Origin: Onchidella celtica
Taxonomy: Eukaryota > Mollusca > Gastropoda > Systellommatophora > Onchidiidae
Length of the DNA stretch: 64,000 nt
Assembly: GCA_963931925.1 (NCBI GenBank)
Contig: OZ007574.1
Coordinates: 39,314,438 to 39,378,437, forward strand
Reading direction: 5' to 3'
The notes below the pieces were generated by a model, which ran no database searches, was not told where the DNA came from, and saw only the letters and a list, made by a program, of their open reading frames with translations. The stretch's first letter is position 1; the number at the start of each line of letters is the position of its first letter. Shown here in pieces: positions 48,845 to 62,095 of the stretch. Made by a program: the position numbers and the translations under genes.

Positions 48845-50919
48845 TTAACTGTCTTCGTCTGCCAGAATATCTGCTAAATCTCCACGACCAATTTTGACAA
48901 AAACCCAGGCCAGCTTAGCTTGAGTAGCTTCGTCAGGTTTTTCTCTCTTCCATCTCAGAAGAATTTGATAGTTCAGTTCCCTGTAATCATCTTTGTGCTG
49001 TAGGTGCAGCTGATCCAGCAGGGCTTCCTCAAATCCAAAGCGACGTCCCATATCTTTCCAATCAAAGTTTATCATGTCTTTTAAGTCGAGCATCTGATCC
49101 TGAGTCACAGGTTCTGTACTGTCTGGAAGGACATAAGAATAGCAGAAAATTATTTTGAGGAAGTTCTTTTATAGTCAACTGAAGTCAACATTTTTCATTT
49201 TGCTAGAGGTTTTCAAAAAGTATCAGATGAAGCCTTCTGGAAATTGCTTCCTAAATCTACTCAAACATTTTGCTAAGCACAATGCTATAATATCAGGATT
49301 TTTTTTTTTAATGTCATCACTAAATGACATGATGACAAAATTCTGCTGTTTTCTTCATCTTATGAATTAATTATGGGCCTTACCAAGCCGAAATTGTCTT
49401 TTAGAACCTGGATTTTGACAATCACGTGAATAAAACTGGAAATGTTCATATCTTGGAAATGAAGTCAGAAAATAAATAAAATAACAATTCAATGTAAAAC
49501 AAAGGACTAGGATATTAAGCTGGCAGTAGATGACAACATTATCATGTTTCCAAAAATGTAAGGCTAACATAGGAGAATGATGAGAAATAGAAAGTAAAAT
49601 TCTATCGTAAATATAATAGATAAATGTTTGAAATTTGTAGTGATAGCATTTGATGGCATCTGTGCCAACAGAGTATACCTGATTTCACAGGAAATGAAAA
49701 AAAAAATGCATAAACATGTGACAACGTTTTCCAAACTTTACAAAACCTAAGTTTCATGTAACATTTCTGTTTACCCAAGCTACAAGACATAATTTACAGT
49801 GCATAGGCAGACGGCAATTCCCTGCTATTTGAATCCATACACATTTATAGGCTACTTAGAGTTACAAAGTTACCATTAGACAAAAATATGGTCCAAAATT
49901 CATAAATCTGAGCATTTCACCCACTTGTCAAAGGTTTCTTGTTCCTTTTCTTGGAGCTTCGCTTTTGTGGTGAGCTGTGTACAGTGGTTTTCCCCCCTTC
50001 TTGATTGTTCTCAATATGTCCAATCCATGTGAAATAGTTTTTTCCTGAGGAAGAAACAAGGAAAACAAGTTAACATACCCAGCTATCTTTATTATTTATA
50101 TACATTCACTGTGAGCTGTGATGCAAGTGTTTATCTGATGGAATCTCACGCTCAGTGGTTATTCTGAAATCTTGAATCTTTCTTAGAATCAGAAGATGCC
50201 TGTCACTGAGCAATGAGCCCAGAAGAGGTCAGTTCCGTCACGTACATTTTATATACATACTTTTACAATAACATGCAAGCATTATAAAATTTTGTATTAC
50301 TGAATTGGTATTTAGGTTAAATTATCTGTAATTTGCCTCTCTTGTTGTCTGCCTCAGTAAAGAAAGTTATTTCATTCACGCACAATTCCACCATAAGCAA
50401 TGTAAGTGTCCACTTTTCCACAAAAGTCGAAAATTAAAAATTGACAATGGTCTCAGTAATGCGATTTGAAAAGCAAAAACAACTTTTTTTAAAAAAAATT
50501 CCTTCACTGGACTACAGTAGTAATACCAAAAGTCAACATTACTTGTTGTATGCCAGGGTGGCCATAGATTATTATTAAAGATGTGACGGTACCTGTATAG
50601 GAAAAAGTTAATCTCATACAGACAGGATGGATGTAATTTGCAGATACTGAAGTGAAACAACCATTGCATGTATTATATATTTTGATTATTGTTAGGGAAC
50701 TATAGAACTTTTTTTTAAGTACATGTAAGCTTACTATGCTATGGCTGAACGGTGAACACAGACGGTATTTTCCCCTCTCTTTAAACTTTGTATAAAAATT
50801 TAGACTGTGGTACTCAACAACAGCCAATATACACTGTAGGCCTACCTACCTCCTTCAGCAGACCGTTTGTTCATCTTTGAAAAAGGACCCTTATCTCCCG
50901 TTGCCCCACTGGCGTCCAT
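48845..50919 (-). CDS. death-domain adaptor-like protein, copy B (3 exons, 155 aa)
   Basis: Exons on the minus strand are 50919-50850, 50044-49925 and 49122-48845, with GT-AG junctions and both introns in phase 1, exactly as in copy A. Exon 1: MDASGATGDKG... (23 codons). Exon 2: KNYFTWIGHIENNQEGGK then a basic run (KRSSKKRNKK). Exon 3 is 278 nt in both genes and encodes an ungapped, closely similar death domain (MLDLKD, WKDMGRRFGFEE, LNYQILLRWK, IGRGDLADIL, end ADEDS). It is the compact form of the duplicated gene: introns are 805 and 802 bp, without large inserts. The family role is adaptor signalling through death-domain pairing; partners are unknown. No signal peptide or membrane segment is visible, so it is probably cytosolic. 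Confidence 0.83.
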
Positions 50920-53025
50920 TTCAAGTTAAGGAAAATGATATCTTAAAAAAAAAGATGAGAACAGGAAATTTTAATTCATGACACCACAATGGTGTAGCTG
51001 TCCGAACAAAATGACACAACACATACAGTATCCCTTACAGGCCTTTGGTAATTCAACTGATACATTATTTTAAAACCTCTTAAAATATATTCTGGAGTGT
51101 TAGTGGCAGGGTTTGGCACGAAGTTAAAACGTTTGGGGGGAAATACAGGGCTTGCAGAATATACTTATTTTGACACAAAGTACATCATTTTACGTTGGGT
51201 AAAACAAAAACAGATTTTCGAGTTTACAAATTCGCGTAGGTATACACAAAACAGCTCGCCTTGGCTTTAGAAATGTTGTATACATGATATGATCCGTTGT
51301 TTTGTTATGTTTTCAGGACAGCGTAGATCTAACAACTTTGAGAGGGAAACATCGAATCTTACGTGAAATTCACTTTATCCAAAATGAAGAAATATCTTAG
51401 CAAATATTGGAAAAACCCGTTAGTTTTAGTGTAATTTTTTTTTTCATTCTAATTTTCCCTACACTCAGTATATTATGTGATCCGTCTGATATTTTTGCAG
51501 GTCTGATCAATTTCCAGAGACTAAATTTTGACAAAGAGATGCCGGACCTGCTGCTTTTCAGGGGATAATCAAAACGGAAAAATCAATCAGTAACAATTTA
51601 AGCAGTTATTATTGGGAATTCCCAAAAGTCTCCATTATTCATTTTTTTCTTTCGTTGATCTTTTCCATTGTTCCGGTATTTTAAGTATGCAGGCTTAAGC
51701 ATAAGGCAGGTTTCACGCTTGTGGTCTGCATTTATTCCAAAAATGTTGAAAAATAATGTAGAATCAATGATGGATTATTATATACCTGTTGGAAGGGAAT
51801 CATTTGGGGATCCCAAAAATGATAATTAATTGAGCTTGAGACTCACCTATATTTCATAATATTGCACTGAAGTTACCTGCCCTTGGAAATTCAGAATTTG
51901 TAGAGTGAACAGAAAACCCTCTGGTAACACATATAAATGCACCAGAAACACATAGGAACATAACAACTAGACCAGGACATGCTTATGAAGGAGGAAAAAG
52001 ATAAGAAAAGATTTAAAAATTCTCTCAGAAAATAGGTTTTTAATATTGAATATAACGCATACAAGCCAACACATCAAATATTTATGAGGAAGTTAGTTAC
52101 CAGCATCATTTTATAGGAACTGAACCTTTAAAACTGAATAAATGTTAATTAAGCTGTTCACATTAATACATTTTAATGGATGAACACTTTACAGAAAAAA
52201 GTATTCAAATTAGGAGTACAATGCTTTTAATGTATTGCAACATCAATTTATCTCCCTATCAACATGTAAATTTTAATTCATATTATGCTTATACTCATAG
52301 TCATTACAGGTATGATGCATGCAGGGTATGAAAGGCATGAAGAATATTTTTAAATAGCAACTATTTGAAATCTGTTTAAAACACATTATCCATTCACAGG
52401 ACTGATATCAGAGTAAGCTACTTTCTTGAGGTATTTCCAGATCTCTCCCCTATTTGTTTGGCTGAGGTTGCTCTCCTCCTTTGCAGTCAGCCCTCAATGT
52501 CCTGTTGAAGACAACATGTCTTAAACTAAAAAATATCACGAAATAATAAGTTATTATTATCATTATTATTATTGTTATTATTATAAATATAATATAGTTA
52601 CAATTTCAAATCACAGACTGTAAATGTACCTGACGAAAGCATTGTAAGACAGTCTGTTTTTCTCTAACAAATGAAAGACTAGGATTGCACAAAGTGAATA
52701 AACGTAATTAAGCATTGTTTGAAAAATAAGAGCGGTAAGAAACTCCTTAGGTGGAGCGAGGCAGATGACGATCTTCAGAGGAAGAGTGGATTCTTTCATT
52801 AGATGTTTCGGCCTTTAACTTCCTGACATCTTCTAGAACCCCGGCCACACCGAGTTCACGACTCTCGGCGTTCGTCACTCACCTTTTTTTTTTTTCCCGC
52901 CGCCAGGTTCTCTTTGGATTTTCTGGTTTCTTTTTTTCGGTGCAGGTGTCTTATCTATTTTGCAAAAGTGCCACTGGTTATATGGTATAATTTTAGACTA
53001 TATGAATTTAGTGTTCATTTCTTTT
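50920..53025. other. intergenic, no gene seen
   Basis: The promoter side of death-domain gene B, then about 2 kb of AT-rich DNA with a short (TTA)n-type tract near 52550-52590. No exons are supported. Confidence 0.45.
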
Positions 53026-54365
53026 TCACCAAATCCAGCAGGAAGCATTTTCCGCTGTTGTTGCTATTTTCTTAAGGGCACTTCTAATTTTCCTGCCACC
53101 TCGATTGAGTTTCTTCAGAAGAAAGTACATTGTTGAAACGACAACTCCCCTTGCTCCTACTTCCACGGCGAATACGCTTGACTTCATTCCAGCATTCCTT
53201 AGATCCCTCAGGAGATCCTGGTATTTGGCCACTTTGTATTCACGCTGCTCCTCAATGTTGTTTCATAAGGGACCGTTAGCTTGATTAGGACGTATGTCTG
53301 AGCTTCCTTTGAGCTTAGTACAATGTCTGGTCTCATATCGGAGGTCCTTACCAGCTCGGGATAATCATTCCATCCTTCCAAGTCTGCTGCCACTTTCCTG
53401 TCACTGGCTTCGTCTAGTAACCCGGGTGCCGGGGAATGTATGTTGGTGCGGGTATTGATGGATGCCTGAATGAATGTGTTTGTTTTGGGTTTGTTAGACT
53501 TCTTCTTTGCCTTTTCTACTTCTGGTGCAATGGTCGTTGCCAGAATTTCAAGGACACGATTATGTCGCCAGGTGTATCTTCCACAAGCTAATGCGACCTT
53601 GCACTCAGACAGAATGTGTTGCAATGTCTGTTTCCCTCTGAAAAGCCGACATTCATCTCTGGTCTCTTTGCTCCATTGAGTGAGGTTTGTCTTTGTGGGA
53701 AGGACATCGCATGCAGCGCGAATACTGAACGCCAGCTTCATAGGCGCCATGTGCCAGATGTCGTTCCATGAATATGCTCTTTGCCAAGCGCTCTCTCAGT
53801 TTGTCCCCTGACCTTGCCCTCCTTGTTGCACTGCTTTCCGAACTCTTTTCTCGTCTTCCTCGCATCTGATCTCTTGAAGTACCATGTCTCGCTTTTCTTT
53901 GGGTCCTGCTGTAGACACCGGCGGATATGAATGTTCGCCCAATCCTCTTCTATATGACTGAGTGGTTCCGATGATTTCCTTTATCTGCAGGGAGTGTTCT
54001 GCTGCTGCGACTGCTTCTCTCACTTTCCACTTTCGATCTGTTTTCAGTTCAGGTTCTGTGTTTCTTACCGCTTCATCTTGTGAACCCTTGAACATTAGAT
54101 GAAGGCGGGCCTTCCCTACATTGTATTCCTCATTCAGGGATTTAAGTGGTTGTACATGTACTAGCTTTGCTTGTTTGCATGCAAGTGTGACATCGGTTAA
54201 TCATGGAGGGAGTCCGAGCCATTTTCTTGTGTAGCGATTTATCTTTGCCTTTAGCCCCTCCACAGTTGAGGGTGGAATCTCATAGACTAGCAGTGGCCAT
54301 AGAAGTTTGGGGATAAGCTTGAACTGGAGAATCCATAGCTTGAACTTTCCTAGGAGGCCAAACTT
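53026..54365 (-). pseudogene. broken LINE 3' half with zinc knuckle and restriction-like-endonuclease motif
   Basis: The minus-strand reading begins about 54365 with KLWILQFKLIPKLLWPLLVY, a conserved post-RT segment. It continues through RKWLGLPP (followed by a stop), HLMFKGSQDEAV, SYRRGLGEHS and ECRLFRGKQTLQHILSEC (a zinc knuckle whose second Cys is Phe here). RPDIVLSSK...LIKLTVPYE follows, a PD-(D/E)xK-like restriction-type endonuclease segment. It ends with RNAGMKSSVFAVEVGARG. At least three frameshifts (near 53220, 53700 and 53830) and one stop break it. This matches the C-terminal part of RLE-bearing (R2-like) LINEs. It is dead. Confidence 0.75.
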
Positions 54366-55990
54366 GTTTCTGAGAAAAATGGCTTATGATGAAAACCCCG
54401 TGAAGGTTTATGACAACGTTCAGAATTCTTACAGAGAGAAAGACAGTTAGTCACCTTGCATAAAATAATAGTGGTTCAAGTACTGAAGTTGTGTATTAAG
54501 CTGCCAAGTTAAATTTAGAAATTTTAAACGGTAATGCCAACAACTTACATTTGCTTCAGTTAGTGCACAGCAAAGTCACCCACATGGGCCTTGTTCATAG
54601 ACAATGTGAAGTTTTCACACCTGCAAGCACAATAAAACCATGCTAAGGATCTGAACTTTATGATGTAGCTGCTGACACTCTGTATTTGATGAATTTTTCT
54701 TGTTTCTGAAATGATGAAAGTGGTAGTAAGTAACCAAAGCCACCCCATCTGAAAGCTGTCTTAATTCATTTTCGGGTTTTTTCAATTTTGTTTTTTTTTT
54801 GTTTCAATTGTTTCTTGTTTGACCTGGCGAAAGATTTGATATAATCGAAAAACTTGAATTTTCACCCATTTTAATTCCTTTTGAATTTCTAGTATGGTTT
54901 GTTTGTTTAATGGTCTTTTTGTGTTGTGTTTTTATGTTGCACTTGTTCCTTACAAGGGGGTTGCAAAATATAACTTGTTCTTTGTTTTGCCAAGTTTTGT
55001 ATTTGGCTTTAATAGCTCTGTCCATGGCCTGGCGGAGGACGCGGGATTCCCCATCTGCAACCCCTTCGCCATGCTCTGAACCAAATAATATACGCTGTAC
55101 TTTTGTTACAGACATGAGAGTGAGGTCGGCAAGCGTGCTCTTGCCCTTATATCTAGATTTAATCTAGATCTACATTTTTCTCTAAGAAAAAAAAAAAAAG
55201 AAAAAGAATCTGGCGGCTCCAGTATCCAAAATCAGATTTTATTACTTTGTTTTCAATTTCAAAAAGAACAAAAAAAAAAAAAAGGTCATCTCAAAACCTA
55301 GATGTGCATCTTATGTACAAAGCTAAAACTAATACAATGTAATGACAGGAAGAACATAATAGTCGGCATAAATAAAACCTAAACTCATTCTAATATGAAG
55401 ATCATTCACAAACTAAGACCAGCAAACTGGGGAATTTCCGATTTTATCATGACAGATTCTGTTCGTTTGAACTATAGGCACGGACGAGCTTGCGGGTAAA
55501 CCCGATGCTGACTAGATCTAGAGCGATCGGGACAATGCGATCAGTATCGGATAGACAGATTTATGATAACTATAAATGCAAACTTACCCAACAGCTATCG
55601 AATCCAAACTGAGGATTCAAAATGTTGTGGTCCGAAGTGTTTTCTCAGAGCACAAACGATGTGCTGGCCGTCTGCAGACGAGAGCAACAAAATGCCGAAA
55701 CATGAAATCGTACGGTACTATGTGTCGGAAAAATAGCGGGTCGCGTGAATTCTTCAGACCAAAAATACTAAAATTTTCTTGTAAAACCGACCAATTTGTT
55801 TACACAACGCAAAATCGTGCTTTTTTTCAATGTCCAGGTGAAAATTAGATCTGAACTGCAAAAAACAACTATGTAATTCCGTAGCAAATTTACAGAAGCG
55901 AAAGTTCGGGTCAACCAATAGGCTTCCCCAAGATCCTGGGAAATTCCACTGACCCATGACCTTGACATTGCCTGACCATCAGTCAAATCC
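54366..55990. other. intergenic, no gene seen
   Basis: AT-rich, with A/T runs near 54790, 55185 and 55270 and a CTAGATC motif near 55150. A 103-codon minus-strand frame (55115-54804) has a Lys/Asn-rich, low-complexity composition and is not called. The end adjoins the left edge of the ISL2EU-type element. Confidence 0.4.
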
Positions 55991-56113
55991 GGAAGTGAGG
56001 CAAAAACGAGTAAACATTGCTTAGCCCGTGCTACTTTGTTCTACTTTGCACGGTGGTGTACTACTCTAGTCTCTAGTTCGTTTATCTTTTCCAAGTCGCT
56101 TTCCATCGTCGCT

Positions 56114-59100
56114 ATGGATTTCAAAATTAAGTCGTGTTCACAGCTTCAAGATTATTTGCGAGAAAGAGGTGTTGTGATCAGTGGATTCAAGAAACAAGAA
56201 CTGATTGACTTGTGTCGAAGTGCAGAGAGTCTGGGCATCGAGGTGGACCCAGATGGGATTTTGGAATCGAAGACAGACACTGTAAAGGCTAAACTGAAAG
56301 TTACGGTCAACAGCCAGATCATATATCTTCCAGTTCCAACACAGCTGGACATATCTCACGATTTGAGCCAGATACCAGTTGTAACATCGTTTGATATCCT
56401 GTCGTATCTGGCTCAGTCGAGACATTATTCACACGGCAGTCTTCGAGACTTCACGAAACTGGAGGGCTACTCAATGTTTAAGGATGGGTACGTCCTAGAC
56501 TTGAAGACTGGAAGGTTCGCAGAAAGCCAGGAACACCACCACCTTCAGTTTCAAGTCAAACCACGCACTAATGCAAAGGATCCCAGCAGTGGTCTTCCGT
56601 ATTACCTGGGGTGGATAGTGTTGACAGCCCAAGAGGACAACAACCCCATCGTCAGTGCTTACTGCTGTTGTCGTGGAGGGTAAGTTCTGAATATATTATA
56701 TATATTAATTATATTAACTTATTAAGAGAGACAGGAGAATTATAGGAAGGATTCTCACGCATCTCATACTGGTAGCTGTTGCAGTGTATAGTCTACACCT
56801 TGAAATTGATTTTAAAACCCTTGCGTGACGGAAGGTCTCTTGGTGATTCATTTTTCCCAATATTGCTGAATTTGATTCTGAAGTCAGTTCGACTCTTAAT
56901 TATTTGCTTTGATTCGTTATGCGAGAAAAGTATGATGTCCTTCGTACGTCTTAATGGTCCTGGCCAGCCACTGTCTGTGACGTTCGATTTAATTCCCAAC
57001 GGCATTTTGTCACGATTAACAAAGAGCAAAATATGACGTATGCTGTACATCTTGCAGGTCACAAAAGGGTAGTAACAGTGCCTGGGTATCATGAAAAAGT
57101 GTCTATTGCACAGATTGTAATTAGAAAAAAAAAGATATAATTTCTAATTGTGATCAAAATTATAACAGTACATTTGGAAGGCAATTTCTCGAAGAAATGA
57201 ATGTTCTTGTCATTATTCATGAATGGAGTTTGTAGGTAATCCTTCTTTTTGTGAAAGACAGAAAAACTGAATTTTTTAAAATCCTTTTTGCATCTGAAGT
57301 AACCAATAAACACCATTCTTATTTATAATTTTTTCACAGGATTGATGGTTACTGCCGGCATGTTGCAGCAGCCTTATTTGAATATATGTCATTTGTTGAT
57401 GACAGAGGATCCAGCTGCACATCAAAACCATGCACATGGTATTGTAGAAGAACTGCTTCTTCAACCCAAGCTGTGGAGGTCACAGAATTGAATTTGTCTC
57501 TTGAGCCACGTAGCAGAACACAGTAAGTGTTTTTTTTTTCTCCTGTAGCTGTCCTTACACTACGGAGATCCCCATTTTTACCAACACATACATGGTATAT
57601 AGAAACAAGAGAAGATTTGTGGATGAAAACAAATTTTATTGTAATAATATTGTCTCTATAAAGTTATCAGCATGTGACAAGGAAATGGTTCTAGGAACAT
57701 GGTACCGGTACAAGGAATTAACATGAAATAGTTTACTGTTGCATGTGTCTCCAATGCTTTTCTCCAACCTTTTGTAATGGTTGATTTGATGTTAAGACAA
57801 AAATTGTTTAGAAGCAAGAATGCAGGATAACAAAACAGCTGACATGTATAGATCTATTCAACTGTGTTTCTATCATTATCATAAACGATGTAAACTAACA
57901 CGTGCAGCTGGCATTACTAAAAATGGTGATGGTGAATCTAAATGTCCTTGTGGCTTGAACATGATGATGACACCAATGATACCATCACTCACGAGCCTCT
58001 CTTATCTATGATTACACATATTTATACATGATTACGCTTCTTGTCATCAAGTGCATTTTGTTTTAGTTTTCACCAGCTCTACCCTAAAACACATTTTAAA
58101 AAATGAACATAATTACTCTGATGTGCACAAACATAACATCAGTGTTGCAATATTATGGCAGTAGCTCAACAATACTTTTCCAGTGACAGATGGAAAATTA
58201 ATTATGGTAATATCCTTCATCATTGAAACACGAGAGGCATCAATTTATTATATTACTTACAGAATATTTCATTATGATTCATTCTCTACAGATGTCGAGT
58301 CGCCCAGGCATGTGCTGCCCCCTGGCCAGATCCAGATGAATTGTTTGCAAGTGTGAAAAGAGTGCACCCAGAGGCTGTAACTCTAGATAAAGTATACAAG
58401 CGACTAAAGAAGACACAAACGCCTCTGACAGTGCCATACCCAGATGAGAAATTGAGGGACTTTCTCACTAAAAAATGCACCTGTAAAGGAGGCTGTCAAT
58501 GCAGCTTTACATTTGTGTCAGATGTATTGACTTACTGTAGACAAGAACTGGATGCCATAGAAAAAGAAACCAGAGGTCAGACAAGCAGTGATAACTGGCA
58601 TCGTGTAAGAAAAACTCTGATAACGGCATCAAATTTTAAGAAAGCGTGTCAGAGCACTGATGGAGCTAACACTGCTGTGAATTTAATTCAGGGATCTTCT
58701 TTGAAAGAAAACCAACTGCCAGCAGCTGTAAGATATGGGCGCAATAACGAAAGCAGGGCAAGGAAACTTTTTGTTGATGGACACAGACTGAATGACAAGA
58801 CCTGTAAAAAATGTGATGTTCAGACGACAGGAATTTTTTTGTCCCCAGACATTCCTTTTCTTGCTTGTTCCCCTGATGGGGTAATGAACTGTCAGTGTGG
58901 TCACTTTGTAATAGAGGTCAAATGTTTATATAAATACCGAAATTTCTCCCCATTAATAGCTGCCAAGATGGCAGGAATTGTTGAAATCAATGATGCTGGC
59001 ATTGTTACTTTGAAAGATAAACATCCATACAACTTTCAGATTCAGGGACAGATGTGGGTAACAAACATTAAAACAGCATACCTTGTTATCTACACAGACA

Positions 59101-59228
59101 AAGGAATTTACCCAGTCATGATTCCATTCAATGAAACTTTCTGGACAGCATGTCAGCAGCAATTAGTTGATTTCTACCACACTTTTTTTTATTCAACACT
59201 ATGTAAAGCCTTAACCATTGGTCAGTAA
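56114..59228 (+). CDS. SAP-like / SWIM / YqaJ-type nuclease of ISL2EU element (3 exons, 561 aa)
   Basis: Exons are 56114-56679, 57340-57522 and 58292-59228, with GT-AG junctions and both introns in phase 2. The start is the ATG at 56114; the frame is open upstream without another good context. Residues about 8-45 (LQDYLRERGVVISGFKKQEL) look like a SAP DNA-binding helix pair. A SWIM zinc finger spans the first junction (CCCRGG-IDGYCRHVAAALF: CxC...CxH). The C-terminal part is a lambda-exonuclease/YqaJ PD-(D/E)xK nuclease: WHRVRKTLITASNF, RYGRNNESRARKLF with a conserved Glu, ACSPDG with the metal-binding Asp, IEVKCLYKYR with the ExK pair, and a Gln-rich QIQGQMWV motif. All key residues are present. 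It is thought to assist transposition as a recombinase-type nuclease; that role is inferred from element linkage. Confidence 0.88.
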
Positions 59229-59303
59229 GTGTACTTTTTTTGATAAAATACTGATTGATTGTATTGCCCAACTGTTTTTGTGATTTACATTTTGAAAAGT
59301 AAC

Positions 59304-62095
59304 TTAATCTACAAGCCGCTTTTGCAGATTACAGAGAAATATGACAATTCTTGTAATCTGATTCAAATAAAATCGTGTTTTTAAGGAAATTAAGCCACTG
59401 AGAATACGAAACGTTTTCATCCGTCTAATGGCCCTTTCAACATGAATTCTCACTGATGCAATTTTGCGTGATCTCGTAATGGCTTTCAAGCTGAGTGTTT
59501 TGCCTCTGGAAAAGGCTGGCATGTTTAAAGTAGCTTTTCTCTTCAGCAACAGGTGGCGAATGTTAAAACCTCTGTCAGCCATGATATCATCATTGTTTTC
59601 AATCAAATCAAGAAAGCCTGACATCTCCACAATAGCCGCATCTGAAATGCTTCCGCCATACAATTTTGAGGCAAATGTAATAGCCCCAGATGGCATGATT
59701 GCAATTAGCTGCTTGAGAGTGTTTCGGTGTTTATAATTAGAATATGTTACCTTCTGGGCAGAAGGCATATATGGTCTATCAATTGTATATTCTGTGCAAT
59801 CAATAATTGCTCTTGTGTTTGGAAATTCTTTAAAGGCATCGGGGAGGTTCTCTCTGCAAATTTCTTTTGAAGGCCATCGCATTGTTGAAGCAAAGCATTT
59901 ATCCAGAAAGTCAACCCATTGGTTAAAAATAAGACCCACATTTGCTGGTGAGATCCCAAACAAGAATGCTAAAAACTGATTATCAAAGCCCCTTCTTATC
60001 TTCACTAGTGTCATCATAAACTCTGTTCTGTGTTCCAGTATTTTCTTCTTTCTACGCTTTTGTGTTAAATTACCAAGATAGGGTGCAAACCAATCAAAAA
60101 TCACATTGAACAATTCTGTGCAAGGGATGCCAGTGAAATAGAAGCAAGTTGGATCATTTGCTAGAACTTTGTTGATAAATCTATTCCTGAACAGTCTTTT
60201 CACATCTTTTTCTGATAGTTCAATATGTGATTTACATTTTGTGCAAAAGATATGGAAATCTTCAGATGCTGAGTACTTTCTGGGGGATTGAAAAAGTGAG
60301 TCCAGGTCAGGAACACATGATAAAATTTGGTCATGCTGACTAGATTTTTCCTGATTTGTGTTACAAGAAATATTATTTGATTTTGGTGGTGTTAAGAGTT
60401 TTGAAAATAATGGGATGCCTTTATGTGCAGGGCTTTGGGGTGGGTCTGATTCTTCAAAATGACATTTATACTTTTCTTTTGGTAATGGACTTCTCATCAT
60501 TGCAGTGAAATTTGGAATGTTTTCAGATTCATCGCTAATGACAGCACTACTGAAACCTTTAAGTGGCATTTCCTGACTTGATGACAATGACATGACAGTA
60601 TTTGAATTTACAGTTGATGGGTTGGCTATCATTGTACATGATGAAGATGATGGTGTTGATGCCAATGACATTACATTTGAATTTGTAATCGCCGGGTTGT
60701 CTATCACTGTTGATAACAGTGGCTTTGCAGTTGCTGATACAGGTACTGCTTTTGTTGTACAGAGTTTGGGTGATGTCAATATGTCCCTAAGTGTGCTGTA
60801 CTCAGAACTGTATCCTTGTGGGACAGGGCTGCTTTCTGGTGTAGCTTTTTCTGTAATGAAACAAAGAGCAAACACTTATATAACATATTGATTTGTAGTA
60901 AATTTAATACCTTGTAGCCTTGTTTATGTCAGAGTATTTTGTGTGGAGATGTTATTTATTAGCAGCTCTTTTGAGTTATGATGGAATAAAAATCACATGT
61001 ACACATTATTGATCTTTACTATAATATAATTAACCTGCTTTGTATTTGATAAATAAATTCATTATCTTGTATTTGTGACTTATTGCAGTTTTGTTGCTAG
61101 TGAGTATGGAGATGTACTGTATATATTATGATGTATGTCTGTGTATGAGAGTGAACATGGTTGTGACAAGATAAGGTTTAAAAAAAGGGTACCAGGTGTA
61201 AGGAAAAATCAACCATCTCTCCCCCTTCCTCGGATAATTTGTTTGAAACATGAAAGGGTTAATGATATATCAATCTGAATATTAAATTTGCAATTATATT
61301 TACTTCTCCTCTGCTTTGTTGGTCCATCCCGTTCTGCTGGGGCCTTTCTTTTCCTGACTGGGGTAGCACAGCCTGCAGGTTCAGGATACTCTGAAGTGTC
61401 ATCTTTGAAATGCTGGAAGTAAAAATTGAAAATAATCTCAAACTTTGTTTAAAGACACAGTGAAATGTGAAATTACACGACTAACTCTAAAAGTCATATT
61501 GTACTATGAAACATCATAGATCTAGGCCTACAATATATAAAATTGAAAAAAAAGGAAGGGACAAAATTAAAATTCACATTTCGTCATTATTCTTCTGCAT
61601 CAAAGACAGACTGAAAAGGACGGAGAAAATCAGTAAACTTTGAAGGTGGCCAAGAGATCCTTTGGGTAGTTGATCATAATCATAGCCAAATGTAGTAAGT
61701 GCTAGAAGAATAACATGGAGGCCGGCTTTCATTGTTTCATGCAGTTAGAACAAAGAAAATTGTCGATGGGTAAACAACAGATAAGAAATGACTGTGAACA
61801 ATGGAGATGCAGACCAGTCGAAATTTAATAATAATTATGAAATATTTGTGCAAAATATGAAATTTTAAAAAGTACAATAATCTCTCACCTTTGAACAGAC
61901 ACAGGTGTAACTCTTGATCTTGTCCACATTCAGGTCCTCGTGTGGCCGGTTACAGAGTTTAATCCACTCTTTGCACTTATCTTGTTTTGTTTTTGGCTTG
62001 GGAAACGGTCTGAAAGTGACACCGGCCATATGTGGCCTGTCACTATAGCGGCTGTCACTGTTACACGTTCCCCAAGCACATGTTTTTGTCCGCAT
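59304..62095 (-). CDS. THAP-DDE transposase of ISL2EU element (3 exons, 620 aa)
   Basis: Exons on the minus strand are 62095-61889, 61412-61304 and 60850-59304; phases 0 and 1 match across GT-AG junctions. Exon 1 gives a THAP zinc finger (CAWGTC, FRPFPKPK, WIKLCNR, YTCVCSK), completed by the first exon 2 residues (HF), so the C2CH set is whole. A Ser/Thr-rich linker (about 105-270) follows, then a Cys-pair segment (FCTKCKSHIELSEKDV). The DDE_4/IS5-Harbinger-type core has DCTEYTIDRP (first Asp), a GGSISDAAIVE block, DDIMADRGF (second Asp) and HVERAIRRMKTF (catalytic Glu). No stop interrupts it. It is the DNA-cleaving enzyme of the element, with the THAP domain probably binding its ends. Convergent with the nuclease gene. 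Confidence 0.88.

Noticed and set aside
54804..55115. 103-codon minus-strand frame upstream of the RLE LINE
   Set aside because: The N-terminal part might be coding, but it runs into Lys/Asn-rich AT sequence, with no family match or splice evidence.
55576..55848. 90-codon plus-strand frame before the ISL2EU element
   Set aside because: No motif; lies in the flank, with no splice link to the nuclease gene, whose own ATG at 56114 is convincing.
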